A DNA stretch of 64,000 bases, from positions 2,651,501-2,715,500 of the forward strand of contig NZ_CP041217.1 of NCBI RefSeq assembly GCF_006542275.1. The letters are read 5' to 3'. Position numbers and translations under genes: made by a program. Every line of letters starts with the position of its first letter. Position 1 is the stretch's first letter. Shown piece by piece: positions 18,946 to 31,685 of the stretch. The notes below the pieces were generated by a model that did no database searches, was not told where the DNA came from, and saw nothing but the letters and a program-made list of their open reading frames with translations. The stretch comes from Saccharibacillus brassicae (lineage in GTDB: Bacteria; Bacillota; Bacilli; Paenibacillales; Paenibacillaceae).

Positions 18946-19023
18946 CCATTTATTGTGGTTCAGCGGCCGCTTTCGTGAAGAAATAGGCGAAGATAAAAAA
19001 GTGAGTAAAAATGCAGAATTGTG

Positions 19024-19053
19024 TTGACTTGCTATCTGGCTGCGTGATACATT
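19024..19053 (+). promoter_or_regulatory. rRNA operon promoter P2
   Basis: -35 TTGACT (19024-19029), 18-base spacer, -10 TACATT (19048-19053). Confidence 0.6.
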
Positions 19054-19131
19054 AATAAACGGCTCTTCGAGGCCAACCCTTTTACAGCCAACCAAAGAAA
19101 TCGGCACTGAAAAAGAAGTTGAAAAAAGTGC

Positions 19132-19161
19132 TTGACGAACTGCTTGCCACTGTGATATGAT
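19132..19161 (+). promoter_or_regulatory. rRNA operon promoter P3
   Basis: -35 TTGACG (19132-19137), 18-base spacer, -10 TATGAT (19156-19161), followed by ATAAAAG. Nearest to 16S. Confidence 0.75.
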
Positions 19162-19532
19162 ATAAAAGTCGCCGCTGAGATGCGGTGGTGAACGAAAGAA
19201 ACAAGCAAGACAAGAGTGACATCAATAAATAACACCTATAAGATTAACGAGTTTGTTCTTTGAAAACTGAACAGTGAGTAACGAGAATCACGGAACCCAG
19301 CCGGGCCAAGTGATTCGAGGAACCGCGCTTAGCGAAGGGTTTTGATCTTCGGATCTGAATCTCTGGAACTTCAGCACGGTTTAGAGTGAATATAGGGAAT
19401 GCAAATTCCCGCCACGTTTTAACGAGCACATGGTGCTTTCTTGACAAGTCAACTTCAAGACCATCCGCTTTATCCGAATCCAGGCCCTATGGGGTCTCTA
19501 ATCGGAGTCGCGGGTGCAACAGAGGTTGCACC
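19162..19532 (+). other. rRNA leader with boxA-like antitermination signal
   Basis: About 370 bases of untranslated leader. TTGTTCTTTGAAAACTG at 19253-19269 resembles boxA, the NusB/S10 loading site of rRNA antitermination. A similar element (TTGTTCCTTGAAAACTGG, about 21619-21636) precedes 23S. The sequence just before 16S (TGCAACAGAGGTTGCA, 19516-19531) forms part of the processing stem region. Confidence 0.65.
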
Positions 19533-21086
<1,554 letters not shown>

Positions 21087-21207
21087 TGGAGAATCGTTTC
21101 CTGCAACGGAGACATTCAGTCCCGCTTTTCTAGGGAGATAAAAAATAGAAACACTCAAACACTCACTGTTCGGTTTTGAGAGAGGGAACTCTTTCAATTA
21201 AATATGC

Positions 21208-21325
21208 GTTTGGTAGTAATGGCGGAGGGGTTCCACACGTACCCATCTCGAACACGACCGTTAAGCCCTCTAGCGCCGATGGTACTTGGACCGCAGGGTC
21301 CCGGGAGAGTAGGAAGCTGCCAAGC
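21208..21325 (+). rRNA. rrf: 5S ribosomal RNA, located between 16S and 23S
   Basis: About 118 bases containing GTACCCATCTCGAACACGAC, TTAAGCCCTCTAGCGCCGAT and GGTACTTGGACCGCAGGGTC. The ends pair (GTTTGGTAG with CTGCCAAGC). It lies 120 bases after 16S and before tRNA-Ile. No other 5S follows the 23S gene in this window, so this appears to be the only 5S of the operon, in a non-canonical place. Confidence 0.95.
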
Positions 21326-21337
21326 GCATCCTTTTAT

Positions 21338-21416
<79 letters not shown>

Positions 21417-21440
21417 TCCAACATCATATTTTCCTTTTAT

Positions 21441-21516
21441 GGGGCCATAGCTCAGCTGGGAGAGCGCCTGCCTTGCAAGCAGGAGGTCAGCGGTTCGATC
21501 CCGCTTGGCTCCACCA
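21441..21516 (+). tRNA. tRNA-Ala (TGC)
   Basis: 76 bases; acceptor GGGGCCA with TGGCTCC, anticodon loop CTTGCAA giving TGC, GGTTCGATCC T-arm, encoded CCA. In the 16S-23S spacer. Confidence 0.97.
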
Positions 21517-21704
21517 TAATTGCTTAACTGCTTGGAAAGATCAAGAGATTTCGAACTAAGAGATTTCGCTTAGCGCGTGAACCACTTTTGGTCCGCACAG
21601 CAGTGATGCACACAAAAATTGTTCCTTGAAAACTGGATACCGAAACGAAAAACTTCGCGTCTGGAAGATCTCTTCTTCGGAAGACGATTTCCCAAATGAA
21701 GTTT

Positions 21705-24638
<2,934 letters not shown>

Positions 24639-24846
24639 TATAGACTTGCGCAGCTAGGCTTTTCGGAAGCCTCTGCTTCGGTTGAGCACACTGCGCAGGC
24701 AAACACTTCATGACGCGAAGTGGATCGTTTCGGATCCGGTTTTCAGGGTGCAAATCCTGTAACTGCAAGATGCATGTCTTTTCTGGTGTGGGTTATTTTC
24801 CTGGATACTGTTCGGCGAACAATAATCTCACGGAAAAAACCGGTTT
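24639..24846 (+). other. 23S-tRNA spacer without 5S
   Basis: 208 bases. A hairpin-rich part directly after 23S (CTTGCGCAG with CTGCGCAGG, enclosing AGGCTT/AAGCCT) is probably the 23S processing stem. No 5S motif is present where it would normally be. Confidence 0.6.
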
Positions 24847-24938
24847 GGAGAGATACCCAAGTGGCTATAAGGGGACCCTCTGCTAAGGGGTTAGACTGCG
24901 TTAGCGGTGCGAGGGTTCGAATCCCTCTCTCTCCGCCA
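24847..24938 (+). tRNA. tRNA-Ser (GCT)
   Basis: 92 bases with a long variable arm; acceptor GGAGAGA with TCTCTCC, anticodon loop CTGCTAA giving GCT, encoded CCA. First of an eight-gene tRNA cluster after the rRNA operon. Confidence 0.95.
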
Positions 24939-24980
24939 TTCCTTTCTTCATTGCAAGAAAGAAAATGGCACTTGTAATAT

Positions 24981-25054
24981 GGCGGTGTAGCTCAGCTGGC
25001 TAGAGCGTACGGTTCATACCCGTGAGGTCGGGGGTTCGATCCCCTCCGCCGCTA
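24981..25054 (+). tRNA. tRNA-Met (CAT), elongator
   Basis: 74 bases to the discriminator; anticodon loop TTCATAC giving CAT. It lacks the three G-C pairs of the initiator anticodon stem, so it is the elongator. The 3' CCA is not encoded (ATCT follows). Confidence 0.93.
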
Positions 25055-25073
25055 TCTTTATCTTTATTCCCAT

Positions 25074-25149
25074 GGAGGCTTAGCTCAGCTGGGAGAGCAT
25101 CTGCCTTACAAGCAGAGGGTCGGGGGTTCGAGCCCCTCAGCCTCCACCA
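25074..25149 (+). tRNA. tRNA-Val (TAC)
   Basis: 76 bases; acceptor GGAGGCT with AGCCTCC, anticodon loop CTTACAA giving TAC, encoded CCA. Confidence 0.96.
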
Positions 25150-25155
25150 TCATAT

Positions 25156-25231
<76 letters not shown>

Positions 25232-25244
25232 TTAAATTTGGTCT

Positions 25245-25320
25245 GGAACCGTGGTGTAGGGGTTAACATGCCTGCCTGTCACGCAGGAGATCGCGGGTTC
25301 AAATCCCGTCGGTTCCGCCA
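25245..25320 (+). tRNA. tRNA-Asp (GTC)
   Basis: 76 bases; acceptor GGAACCG with CGGTTCC, anticodon loop CTGTCAC giving GTC, encoded CCA. Confidence 0.96.
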
Positions 25321-25351
25321 TTTTAATTGAATAACTGGTTTTATGGAGTAT

Positions 25352-25424
25352 GGCTCGGTAGCTCAGTCGGTAGAGCAAAGGACTGAAAATCCTTGTGTCG
25401 GCGGTTCGATTCCGTCCCGAGCCA
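25352..25424 (+). tRNA. tRNA-Phe (GAA)
   Basis: 73 bases to the discriminator; acceptor GGCTCGG with CCGAGCC, anticodon loop CTGAAAA giving GAA. CCA is not encoded (ATCTT follows). Confidence 0.95.
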
Positions 25425-25436
25425 TCTTTATAGTGT

Positions 25437-25521
25437 GGAGGCTTAGCGAAGTGGCCAAACGCAGCAGACTGTAAATCTGTTCTCTCCGAGTTCGGTGGTT
25501 CGAATCCATCAGCCTCCACCA
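25437..25521 (+). tRNA. tRNA-Tyr (GTA)
   Basis: 85 bases with a long variable arm; acceptor GGAGGCT with AGCCTCC, anticodon loop CTGTAAA giving GTA, encoded CCA. Confidence 0.96.
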
Positions 25522-25528
25522 GTTTCGA

Positions 25529-25601
25529 GAGCCATTAGCTCAGTTGGTAGAGCACCTGACTTTTAATCAGGGTGTCGAAGGTTCGAGTCCTTCATGGCTC
25601 A
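25529..25601 (+). tRNA. tRNA-Lys (TTT)
   Basis: 73 bases to the discriminator; acceptor GAGCCAT with ATGGCTC, anticodon loop CTTTTAA giving TTT. CCA is not encoded (ATCA follows). Last gene of the cluster. Confidence 0.95.
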
Positions 25602-25606
25602 TCAAG

Positions 25607-25642
25607 AAGTCGTGTTCCGTTTTGACGGAATGCGGCTTTTTT
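25607..25642 (+). terminator. Terminator of the rRNA-tRNA operon
   Basis: A 14-pair stem (AAGTCGTGTTCCGT with ACGGAATGCGGCTT, with G-T pairs), TTTG loop and six Ts, directly after tRNA-Lys. Confidence 0.92.
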
Positions 25643-25695
25643 GCGTATTTGGATTTATGTTAAGATAGAAGAAAACAGGTGTTGGAGGACGGGCT

Positions 25696-26844
25696 ATGAA
25701 TGTGCAGGACATCCGGCGCCGACTGGAATCGATCGTGGGCAGAACGGTAGAACGGATCGGCGTCTCAAAAAAGCGGCAGCAGGAACTGATGGGCGCGGTC
25801 GAACCTGGAATGCAGCCGTCCGGAAGCGAACCGGAAGCTGGGCCGGCTGTAGAAGCGATGCGCCTGGGCGTGGTCGAAGCCGGCTCCACCTGGTTTTTCG
25901 CCGCCGATGCCTCGTCGGAGACGGCGGAACGCACCGCTTTTCGTATCGCGAGCGACCGGTTGGACCCTGCCCTGCGCGAATTGATCGCCCTGCTCGTGCA
26001 GACGTCGGCAGTGGACCATTCCGCGCCGTCCCTTCAGGAGGAAGAGACGGAAGCGCAGCAGTTGGGCCGCTGGCTGGCGGACAGGCTGGAGTCGGGAGAA
26101 GCGCCGCATGAACTGCCGGATACGCTGCGATTGAAAAGCCGCCTGTTCACGGAGATGATTCCGTTTCTGTTGATCTACGAAGGGGCACAGAGTTCGATCG
26201 GCGGCTATGAAGAGCTGCATCAGCTGCTGTCCACGTTTCTGGAGCGGGAAGTGCGCGTCGTCCCGCTGCGCGAACGGGAATGGCTGCTGCTCGTTGATCG
26301 GCTGGACGTGCTGGATCTGTCGGAAGAGCGGGGCGAAGGCGACGAATCGGATCGCGAGCTGCTCGAAGCGTTCGGACTCGGCTTGTACGAGCTGATCGCG
26401 AGCGAATGGGCCGGCATTTTCAATCTGTCGGTATCGGAACCGCTGCAGCCGGCCCACGGACTCGTTCCGGCGCTGCGCATTTTGCGGGAAAGCGTCTTTC
26501 TCGGCAAAACGTTCCATGTGACGCGTCATGTGCACTTGCCGTGGGAGCTGGATCTGGAGCGGTTGATCTACAGCATTCCGGGAGAGCAGCGGGAACGGTT
26601 CATGGAGCGGATCGAAGGCCGGGCGGTCGTGCTGGCGGACAGCGAGACGCTGGCGACGCTGACGACTTTTTTCCAAATGAACTGCAATGTAAGCGAGACG
26701 GCCAAGCAGCTGTACATCCACCGCAATACGCTGATCTACCGGTTGGACAAGGTCAAACAGGAGACGGGGCTCGACGTGCGCAACTTCAGTGACGCCGTTT
26801 CGATGAAGCTTGCGCTCCTATTGGATAAAGTGACAAAAGACTGA
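25696..26844 (+). CDS. PucR/CdaR-type transcriptional regulator
   Basis: A 382-residue cytoplasmic protein. The C-terminal 60 residues are a PucR-type helix-turn-helix (LTTFFQMNCNVSETAKQLYI, then HRNTLIYRLDKV). The middle (about 150-300) fits the GGDEF-like CdaR domain; the N-terminal part, with a Glu-rich linker, is not recognised. The family includes activators of purine and sugar-acid use. It is directly upstream of msmX, whose product serves several sugar importers, so a role in carbohydrate uptake is a reasonable guess. Start at ATG 25696 after GTTGGAGGACG. Confidence 0.82.
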   Translation: MNVQDIRRRLESIVGRTVERIGVSKKRQQELMGAVEPGMQPSGSEPEAGPAVEAMRLGVVEAGSTWFFAADASSETAERTAFRIASDRLDPALRELIALLVQTSAVDHSAPSLQEEETEAQQLGRWLADRLESGEAPHELPDTLRLKSRLFTEMIPFLLIYEGAQSSIGGYEELHQLLSTFLEREVRVVPLREREWLLLVDRLDVLDLSEERGEGDESDRELLEAFGLGLYELIASEWAGIFNLSVSEPLQPAHGLVPALRILRESVFLGKTFHVTRHVHLPWELDLERLIYSIPGEQRERFMERIEGRAVVLADSETLATLTTFFQMNCNVSETAKQLYIHRNTLIYRLDKVKQETGLDVRNFSDAVSMKLALLLDKVTKD

Positions 26845-26873
26845 GCGGATTTTTGTGCAGTTTGCGGATAGCC

Positions 26874-26888
26874 AGGAAAGCGTATTCA
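26874..26888 (+). promoter_or_regulatory. cre-like site (CcpA operator) upstream of msmX
   Basis: AGGAAAGCGTATTCA matches the cre consensus WTGNAANCGNWNNCW at all fixed positions but the second. It lies just before a TAGAAT -10-like box (26892-26897), where binding would block RNA polymerase. HprK, whose HPr-Ser-P product is the CcpA co-repressor, is encoded next door. Confidence 0.5.
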
Positions 26889-26963
26889 AGTTAGAATGGA
26901 AACAGATAAAAGAAAGCCGCTTTGCTTCATACACATATCCTCAATACAGGGAGGCAACATTCA

Positions 26964-28091
26964 ATGGCTGGTGTACGCTTAGAACATATCTATAAGAAAT
27001 ACGCAGGTTCCGACAAAGCAACGGTAATCGACGTTAACCTTGATATCAAAGATAAAGAATTCCTCGTCCTGGTCGGTCCTTCCGGCTGCGGAAAATCGAC
27101 GACTCTGCGCATGATCGCAGGTCTGGAAGAAATTTCCGAAGGCAAACTGTATATCGGCGACCGCGTCGTAAACGACGTAGCTCCGAAAGACCGCGATATC
27201 GCGATGGTCTTCCAGTCCTACGCCCTTTACCCGCACATGGACGTATACTCCAACATGGCGTTCGGCCTGAAACTGCGCAAAGTGAAAAAGGAAGAAATCG
27301 AGAGACGCGTTCGCGAAGCGGCGAAGATTCTCGATATCGAGCATTTGCTTGAGCGCAAACCTAAAGCACTCTCCGGCGGTCAGCGTCAGCGGGTTGCCCT
27401 GGGACGCGCCATCGTACGGGATCCGCAAGTCTTCCTGATGGATGAGCCTCTCTCCAACTTGGACGCGAAACTTCGCGGTCAGATGCGCGCGGAAATCACG
27501 AAACTGGTTAAGCGCCTCGAGACGACTTGTATCTACGTAACGCACGACCAGATCGAAGCCATGACCATGGGCGATCGCATCGTCGTTATGAAAGACGGCA
27601 TCATCCAGCAGGCCGCTCCGCCGGAAGATCTGTACAACAACCCGACGAACATCTTCGTTGCCGGCTTCATCGGTTCCCCTACGATGAACTTCATCAACGG
27701 CACGCTGGTCGACAAAGCGGACGGCCTGTACTTCCAGGCTCAGAACCTTGACGTCGAAATTCCGCGCGGCAAAGCTCAAATCCTGCGCGAAAAATCGATG
27801 GTCGGCAAAGAAGTCATTCTGGGCCTGCGTCCGGAAGACGTGCACGAAGAGCCGGTCTTCCTGGAAGCTTCGCCAAAAACGGTCTTCACGGCCAACGTTG
27901 AAGTTACCGAGAACCTCGGTCACGAAATGCTGCTGTACCTGACCGGCCTCGGCGGCGACACGACGATCGCCCGTGTAGACGGACGTTCGAACGTACGCGA
28001 AGGTTCCCAGGTTCAACTGGCAATCGACATGAACAAAGCGCACATCTTCGAAAGAGAATCCGAAGTGAACGTCTTCTACGACGTCAAATAA
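26964..28091 (+). CDS. msmX: Multi-sugar ABC transporter ATPase (MsmX/UgpC type)
   Basis: A 375-residue ATPase energising carbohydrate importers at the inner face of the membrane. Walker A GPSGCGKST (38-46), Q-loop VFQSYALYPH, signature LSGGQRQR, Walker B VFLMDEPLSNLD, H-loop YVTHDQIEA, and a C-terminal OB-fold regulatory domain (about 240-375). No permease or binding-protein gene is adjacent, as with B. subtilis MsmX, which serves several permeases. ATG at 26964 is chosen for its GGGAGG site; the longer upstream frame has none. Codon use resembles highly expressed genes. Confidence 0.93.
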   Translation: MAGVRLEHIYKKYAGSDKATVIDVNLDIKDKEFLVLVGPSGCGKSTTLRMIAGLEEISEGKLYIGDRVVNDVAPKDRDIAMVFQSYALYPHMDVYSNMAFGLKLRKVKKEEIERRVREAAKILDIEHLLERKPKALSGGQRQRVALGRAIVRDPQVFLMDEPLSNLDAKLRGQMRAEITKLVKRLETTCIYVTHDQIEAMTMGDRIVVMKDGIIQQAAPPEDLYNNPTNIFVAGFIGSPTMNFINGTLVDKADGLYFQAQNLDVEIPRGKAQILREKSMVGKEVILGLRPEDVHEEPVFLEASPKTVFTANVEVTENLGHEMLLYLTGLGGDTTIARVDGRSNVREGSQVQLAIDMNKAHIFERESEVNVFYDVK

Positions 28092-28120
28092 TTCGGCTGC
28101 TCTCCGAAAGAGCTTACAGG

Positions 28121-28144
28121 GCCGCCCTTCGGGGCGGCTTTTTC
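28121..28144 (+). terminator. Terminator of msmX
   Basis: Stem GCCGCCC with GGGCGGC, TTCG tetraloop, then five Ts. Confidence 0.9.
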
Positions 28145-28169
28145 GTTTGGGGCGGGCAGCGAACGAGCA

Positions 28170-28198
28170 TTGCTTTCGATCTGTATTTCCTTTACGAT
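28170..28198 (+). promoter_or_regulatory. Promoter of the hprK operon
   Basis: -35 TTGCTT (28170-28175), 17-base spacer, -10 TACGAT (28193-28198), about 70 bases before hprK. Confidence 0.6.
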
Positions 28199-28269
28199 GA
28201 ATAAGATAGCGTTTAGAAGCGGCACGACGATTCCATACAAGAACGACCGAGAGAAGGGAAGAATACGCA

Positions 28270-29208
28270 ATGGCTAAAAAGGTAAAAGTAGCCGAGCTGG
28301 TTCAACAGTTTCAGTTTGAAGTCGTATCGGGCGAAAAGGGATTACGCCGTCCGATCGTCGTCGACGACCTGAACCGGCCGGGACTAGAGATGGCCGGATA
28401 CTTCGAATATCATTCGCCGGAGCGCATTCAGCTGTTGGGCAAAACTGAGCTGACTTTTTATCATATGCTCTCGAAAGAAGACAAGTTGGACCGGATGAGC
28501 CGGCTCTGCAGCGAAGAGACGCCGTGTATTATCGTCACCCGGTCTTTTGACGTGCCGGAAGAACTGATCGCGCTCGGCGAAGAACGCGATATTCCGATTC
28601 TGCGCAGCGGCATGTCGACGACCAGCCTGGGCAGCCGCGTTACCGGCTTCCTGGAACGCAAGCTGGCGCCGACGACGACGATCCACGGCGTGCTGGTGGA
28701 TGTGTACGGCGTAGGCATCATCATTACCGGCAGCAGCGGCATCGGCAAAAGCGAGACCGCCCTGGAACTCGTCAAGCGCGGCCACCGGCTTATCGCCGAC
28801 GACGCGGTCGAGATTCGTCAGAGCGCCGACAACCAGCTCGACGGCACTGCGCCGGAACTGATCCGTCACCTGCTGGAGATCCGCGGCGTAGGCATCATCA
28901 ACGTGATGACGCTGTTCGGCGCGGGCGCCATCCGCAACCACAAGCGGATTACGCTCGTCGTGCGGCTGGAGAACTGGCAGCCGGACAAGCAGTACGACCG
29001 TCTGGGACTCGACGAGGAGACGACGCGCATCATCGATACGGACGTGCCGCTTGTGACGGTTCCGGTAAGACCGGGCCGAAATCTGGCCGTAATCATCGAA
29101 GTGGCGGCGATGAACTTCCGTCTGAAGCGTATGGGCTACAACGCGGCCCAGCAGTTTACGCACAAATTGACTGCGACGATCGACAACGACGCGGACGATC
29201 TGGACTAA
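28270..29208 (+). CDS. hprK: HPr kinase/phosphorylase
   Basis: A 312-residue bifunctional enzyme that phosphorylates HPr (and Crh) on Ser46 when glycolytic intermediates are high and removes it when phosphate is high, thereby driving CcpA-dependent carbon catabolite repression. N-terminal domain (1-130), C-terminal kinase domain with P-loop GSSGIGKS (154-161) and the HprK signature [20 protein letters not shown] near residue 200-220. GAAGGGAAG precedes the ATG. First gene of an hprK-lgt-ppaX-yvoF operon, as in B. subtilis. Confidence 0.97.
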   Translation: MAKKVKVAELVQQFQFEVVSGEKGLRRPIVVDDLNRPGLEMAGYFEYHSPERIQLLGKTELTFYHMLSKEDKLDRMSRLCSEETPCIIVTRSFDVPEELIALGEERDIPILRSGMSTTSLGSRVTGFLERKLAPTTTIHGVLVDVYGVGIIITGSSGIGKSETALELVKRGHRLIADDAVEIRQSADNQLDGTAPELIRHLLEIRGVGIINVMTLFGAGAIRNHKRITLVVRLENWQPDKQYDRLGLDEETTRIIDTDVPLVTVPVRPGRNLAVIIEVAAMNFRLKRMGYNAAQQFTHKLTATIDNDADDLD

Positions 29209-29259
29209 GACGTCGACTGCTTCACATTTCATGCGGCAAACGCACGGGGAGGAACAAGA

Positions 29260-30312
29260 ATGGGTGCATTACTGGCGATCAATCCGATCGCTTTCAGCAT
29301 CGGTCCGCTGGCCGTGCACTGGTACGGGCTGATTCTCGGGCTCGGGGCCGTGACCGGCATGCTGATCGCAATGCGGGAAGGCAAGCGTTTTGGGCTGCCG
29401 CAGGAATTGTTTATGGATATTTTGCTGTTCGGCGTTCCGTCGGCCATCATCTGCGCGCGGCTCTACTACGTGGCCTTCCAATGGGACCAGTACAAAGACA
29501 ATCCGCTGAAGATTTTCGCCATTTGGGAAGGCGGAATCGCTATTTACGGCGCGCTGATCGGCGCCGTGATCTGCGGCGTGGTCTATACGCGCATCAAGGG
29601 ATACAGCTTTTGGCGAATCGCCGATCTCTGCGCGCCGGGCCTGCTGGCCGGTCAGCTGATCGGCCGCTGGGGCAACTTCGTCAACCAGGAAGCGTACGGC
29701 GGCGAAGTGAGCGAAAGCTTCCTGCGCGATACGATGCACCTGCCGAACTTTATCGTGAACCAGATGAATATCGAGGGCGTGTTCCATCATCCCACCTTCC
29801 TCTACGAATCGTGCTGGAACCTGCTGGGCATTCTGCTGATCTTCGTGATCCGCCGCCGCAAGTTCGTGCGTGCCGGCGAGATCTTTATCGGCTACTTTAT
29901 CTGGTACGCGATCGGACGCTTCTTCATTGAAGCGCTGCGCACCGACAGCCTCGCGTTCCAGGGACCGGGCTGGCTGGCTTCGCTGATCCACGGCATGTGG
30001 ACGCCGATGACGTGGTTCGGCTTCGAAGAAGGTTACCTCGACCCGGCTTACGGCAACGTCCGGATCTCGCAGCTGGTCGCGATCCTCTTCTTCGTGATCG
30101 CGATCGCGCTGATCGTGATCCGTCGCATGAACGGCCAGGCCAATATCCGGTATTCCGATCCGATCGTCTCGTCCAGACCGGAAAACGCGCCTCCGGCGAT
30201 CGACGAGCGCCATCGCGCGGAGACGGGATCGGAAGCCGACCGCATCGCTGCTACGCCGTCCGATACGGACCGCACACCGCCTTCGGGTGACGATCCTCTG
30301 CGCAAGGAGTGA
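29260..30312 (+). CDS. lgt: Prolipoprotein diacylglyceryl transferase
   Basis: A 350-residue membrane enzyme that transfers diacylglycerol from phosphatidylglycerol to the lipobox cysteine of prelipoproteins. About seven membrane helices; the Lgt signature GQLIGRWGNFVNQEAYGG with the catalytic Arg/Asn/Glu residues is visible. The last 60 or so residues (from about 290) form a hydrophilic, probably disordered tail rich in Asp, Arg, Pro and Ala, making it longer than the 269-residue B. subtilis enzyme. GGGGAGG precedes the ATG; the next gene starts eight bases after the stop. Confidence 0.96.
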   Translation: MGALLAINPIAFSIGPLAVHWYGLILGLGAVTGMLIAMREGKRFGLPQELFMDILLFGVPSAIICARLYYVAFQWDQYKDNPLKIFAIWEGGIAIYGALIGAVICGVVYTRIKGYSFWRIADLCAPGLLAGQLIGRWGNFVNQEAYGGEVSESFLRDTMHLPNFIVNQMNIEGVFHHPTFLYESCWNLLGILLIFVIRRRKFVRAGEIFIGYFIWYAIGRFFIEALRTDSLAFQGPGWLASLIHGMWTPMTWFGFEEGYLDPAYGNVRISQLVAILFFVIAIALIVIRRMNGQANIRYSDPIVSSRPENAPPAIDERHRAETGSEADRIAATPSDTDRTPPSGDDPLRKE

Positions 30313-30319
30313 GAACCTC

Positions 30320-30973
30320 ATGAATCCGGCCATACGTACCGTGCTGTTCGACCTGGACGGCACGATCATCGATACCAATCAGCTTATCATCGACTCTTTC
30401 ATGAATACGGTGACCGGCTCTTCGCTGACGCGGGAGACGATCATTCCGCATATGGGCACCACGCTGCAAAATCAGCTGCGCGTCTTCTCCGGCCTCGACG
30501 ATGTGCGCGAGCTGGAGCAGGCTTACCGCGCCTACAATCTGGCTCACCACGACTCGATGGTCAAGCCGTTCCCGCATGTGCAGCAGGTCATTCGTGACCT
30601 GCATGCGGCCGGGATCCGCCTCGGCGTCGTCACGACGAAGATCCGGCCGACCACGATGAAGGTGCTGGAGATGTTCGACCTGTACCGGTACATGGAAGCG
30701 GTCGTGACCGTCACCGATGTGACGCATCCGAAGCCCCATGCCGAACCGGTGCGGATGGCGCTGGAGAAAATGGGCGCGGAAGCAAAGACGGCGCTGATGG
30801 TAGGCGACAGTCCGGCCGATATCCAATCGGCCCAGAATGCGGGCGTGCGCGCCGCGGCCGTCGCCTGGTCGCTCAAAGGCGAACAGGAGCTGTCCGGCTA
30901 CGGGCCGGACCATATGCTGCACGATATGCGCGACCTGTACGAATTGACCGGAACGGAGCGTCGGGAAGCATGA
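30320..30973 (+). CDS. ppaX: HAD-family pyrophosphatase PpaX
   Basis: A 217-residue haloacid dehalogenase-type phosphatase. Motif I DLDGT near the N-terminus (VLFDLDGTIIDTN), motif II Thr in LGVVTTKIR, motif III Lys/Asp in HPKPHAEP and MVGDSPADIQSA. B. subtilis PpaX hydrolyses the pyrophosphate released by HprK phosphorylase activity, and the shared operon supports the same task here. The ATG at 30320 follows AAGGAGTG that overlaps the end of lgt. Its stop overlaps the next start (ATGA). Confidence 0.92.
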   Translation: MNPAIRTVLFDLDGTIIDTNQLIIDSFMNTVTGSSLTRETIIPHMGTTLQNQLRVFSGLDDVRELEQAYRAYNLAHHDSMVKPFPHVQQVIRDLHAAGIRLGVVTTKIRPTTMKVLEMFDLYRYMEAVVTVTDVTHPKPHAEPVRMALEKMGAEAKTALMVGDSPADIQSAQNAGVRAAAVAWSLKGEQELSGYGPDHMLHDMRDLYELTGTERREA

Positions 30974-31461
30974 GAAAAACGGAGCGCCATTTCGTCGAAG
31001 ACGGTCCCAACGCGCTGCGCCAGATCTACAAGACGGTCAGCCCCTGGAAAGGCGTCAAAAATTTCGTTTTTATCCAAATTGCCCGCTACTGCCCGGTGCT
31101 TGAACTGAAAAACTGGATCTACCGCCGTATCCTCCACATGAAAGTGGGCCAGGATACGGCTTTCGGGCTTATGGTGATGGTCGATGTCTTTTTTCCGGAA
31201 AAGATTACGATCGGACGCAACACGGTCATCGGCTACAACACGACCATCCTCGCGCACGAGTATTTGATTCGCGAATACCGGCTCGGCGAAGTCATTATCG
31301 GGGACGAGGTCATGATCGGCGCCAACACGACGATTCTGCCGGGCGTAACGATCGGCGACGGAGCGGTCGTAGCGGCCGGTTCGGTCGTCTACCGTGACGT
31401 GGAGCCGGGAACTTTCGTCGGCGGCAATCCGCTGCGGGTCATCGAACGGAAAAATCCTTGA
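30970..31461 (+). CDS. yvoF: Hexapeptide-repeat acyltransferase (YvoF-like)
   Basis: A 163-residue left-handed beta-helix transferase. Hexapeptide repeats run from about residue 65 to 150 (ITIGRNTVIGYNTTILA, VIIGDEVMIGANTTILPGVT, IGDGAVVAAGSVV), with His at AHEY as a likely catalytic residue and the usual C-terminal GNPLRVIERK end. The family makes trimers that acetylate or succinylate sugars or other small molecules; the substrate is not known. Last gene of the hprK operon, overlapping ppaX by four bases; the same order as B. subtilis yvoF. Confidence 0.88.
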   Translation: MRKTERHFVEDGPNALRQIYKTVSPWKGVKNFVFIQIARYCPVLELKNWIYRRILHMKVGQDTAFGLMVMVDVFFPEKITIGRNTVIGYNTTILAHEYLIREYRLGEVIIGDEVMIGANTTILPGVTIGDGAVVAAGSVVYRDVEPGTFVGGNPLRVIERKNP

Positions 31462-31541
31462 TTTTGTAAAAAAATCGACCTTAAAAACGCAAAATTCCTA
31501 AAAAACGACTAAAAAAAGGGATACGAGGCTGCAACGTCGGG

Positions 31542-31547
31542 TATAAT
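31542..31547 (+). promoter_or_regulatory. Possible -10 element for the membrane acyltransferase gene
   Basis: TATAAT about 140 bases before the start; no clear -35 hexamer. Confidence 0.4.
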
Positions 31548-31685
31548 GCGAAGAGAGCGGACAACGGGAGGCGCTTGCGCCATCCCGTTTTTCGCTTCGT
31601 CGGTAGCCGATACGAAGTCCGCATGGAACGATCAGGCAACCAGAGCGCTGCGCACGTTCGCAGCGCAACATCGCGGAAGGGAGCA

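Noticed and set aside
24639-24846. 5S rRNA after 23S
   Set aside because: Searched by eye for the conserved 5S blocks; only processing hairpins are present.
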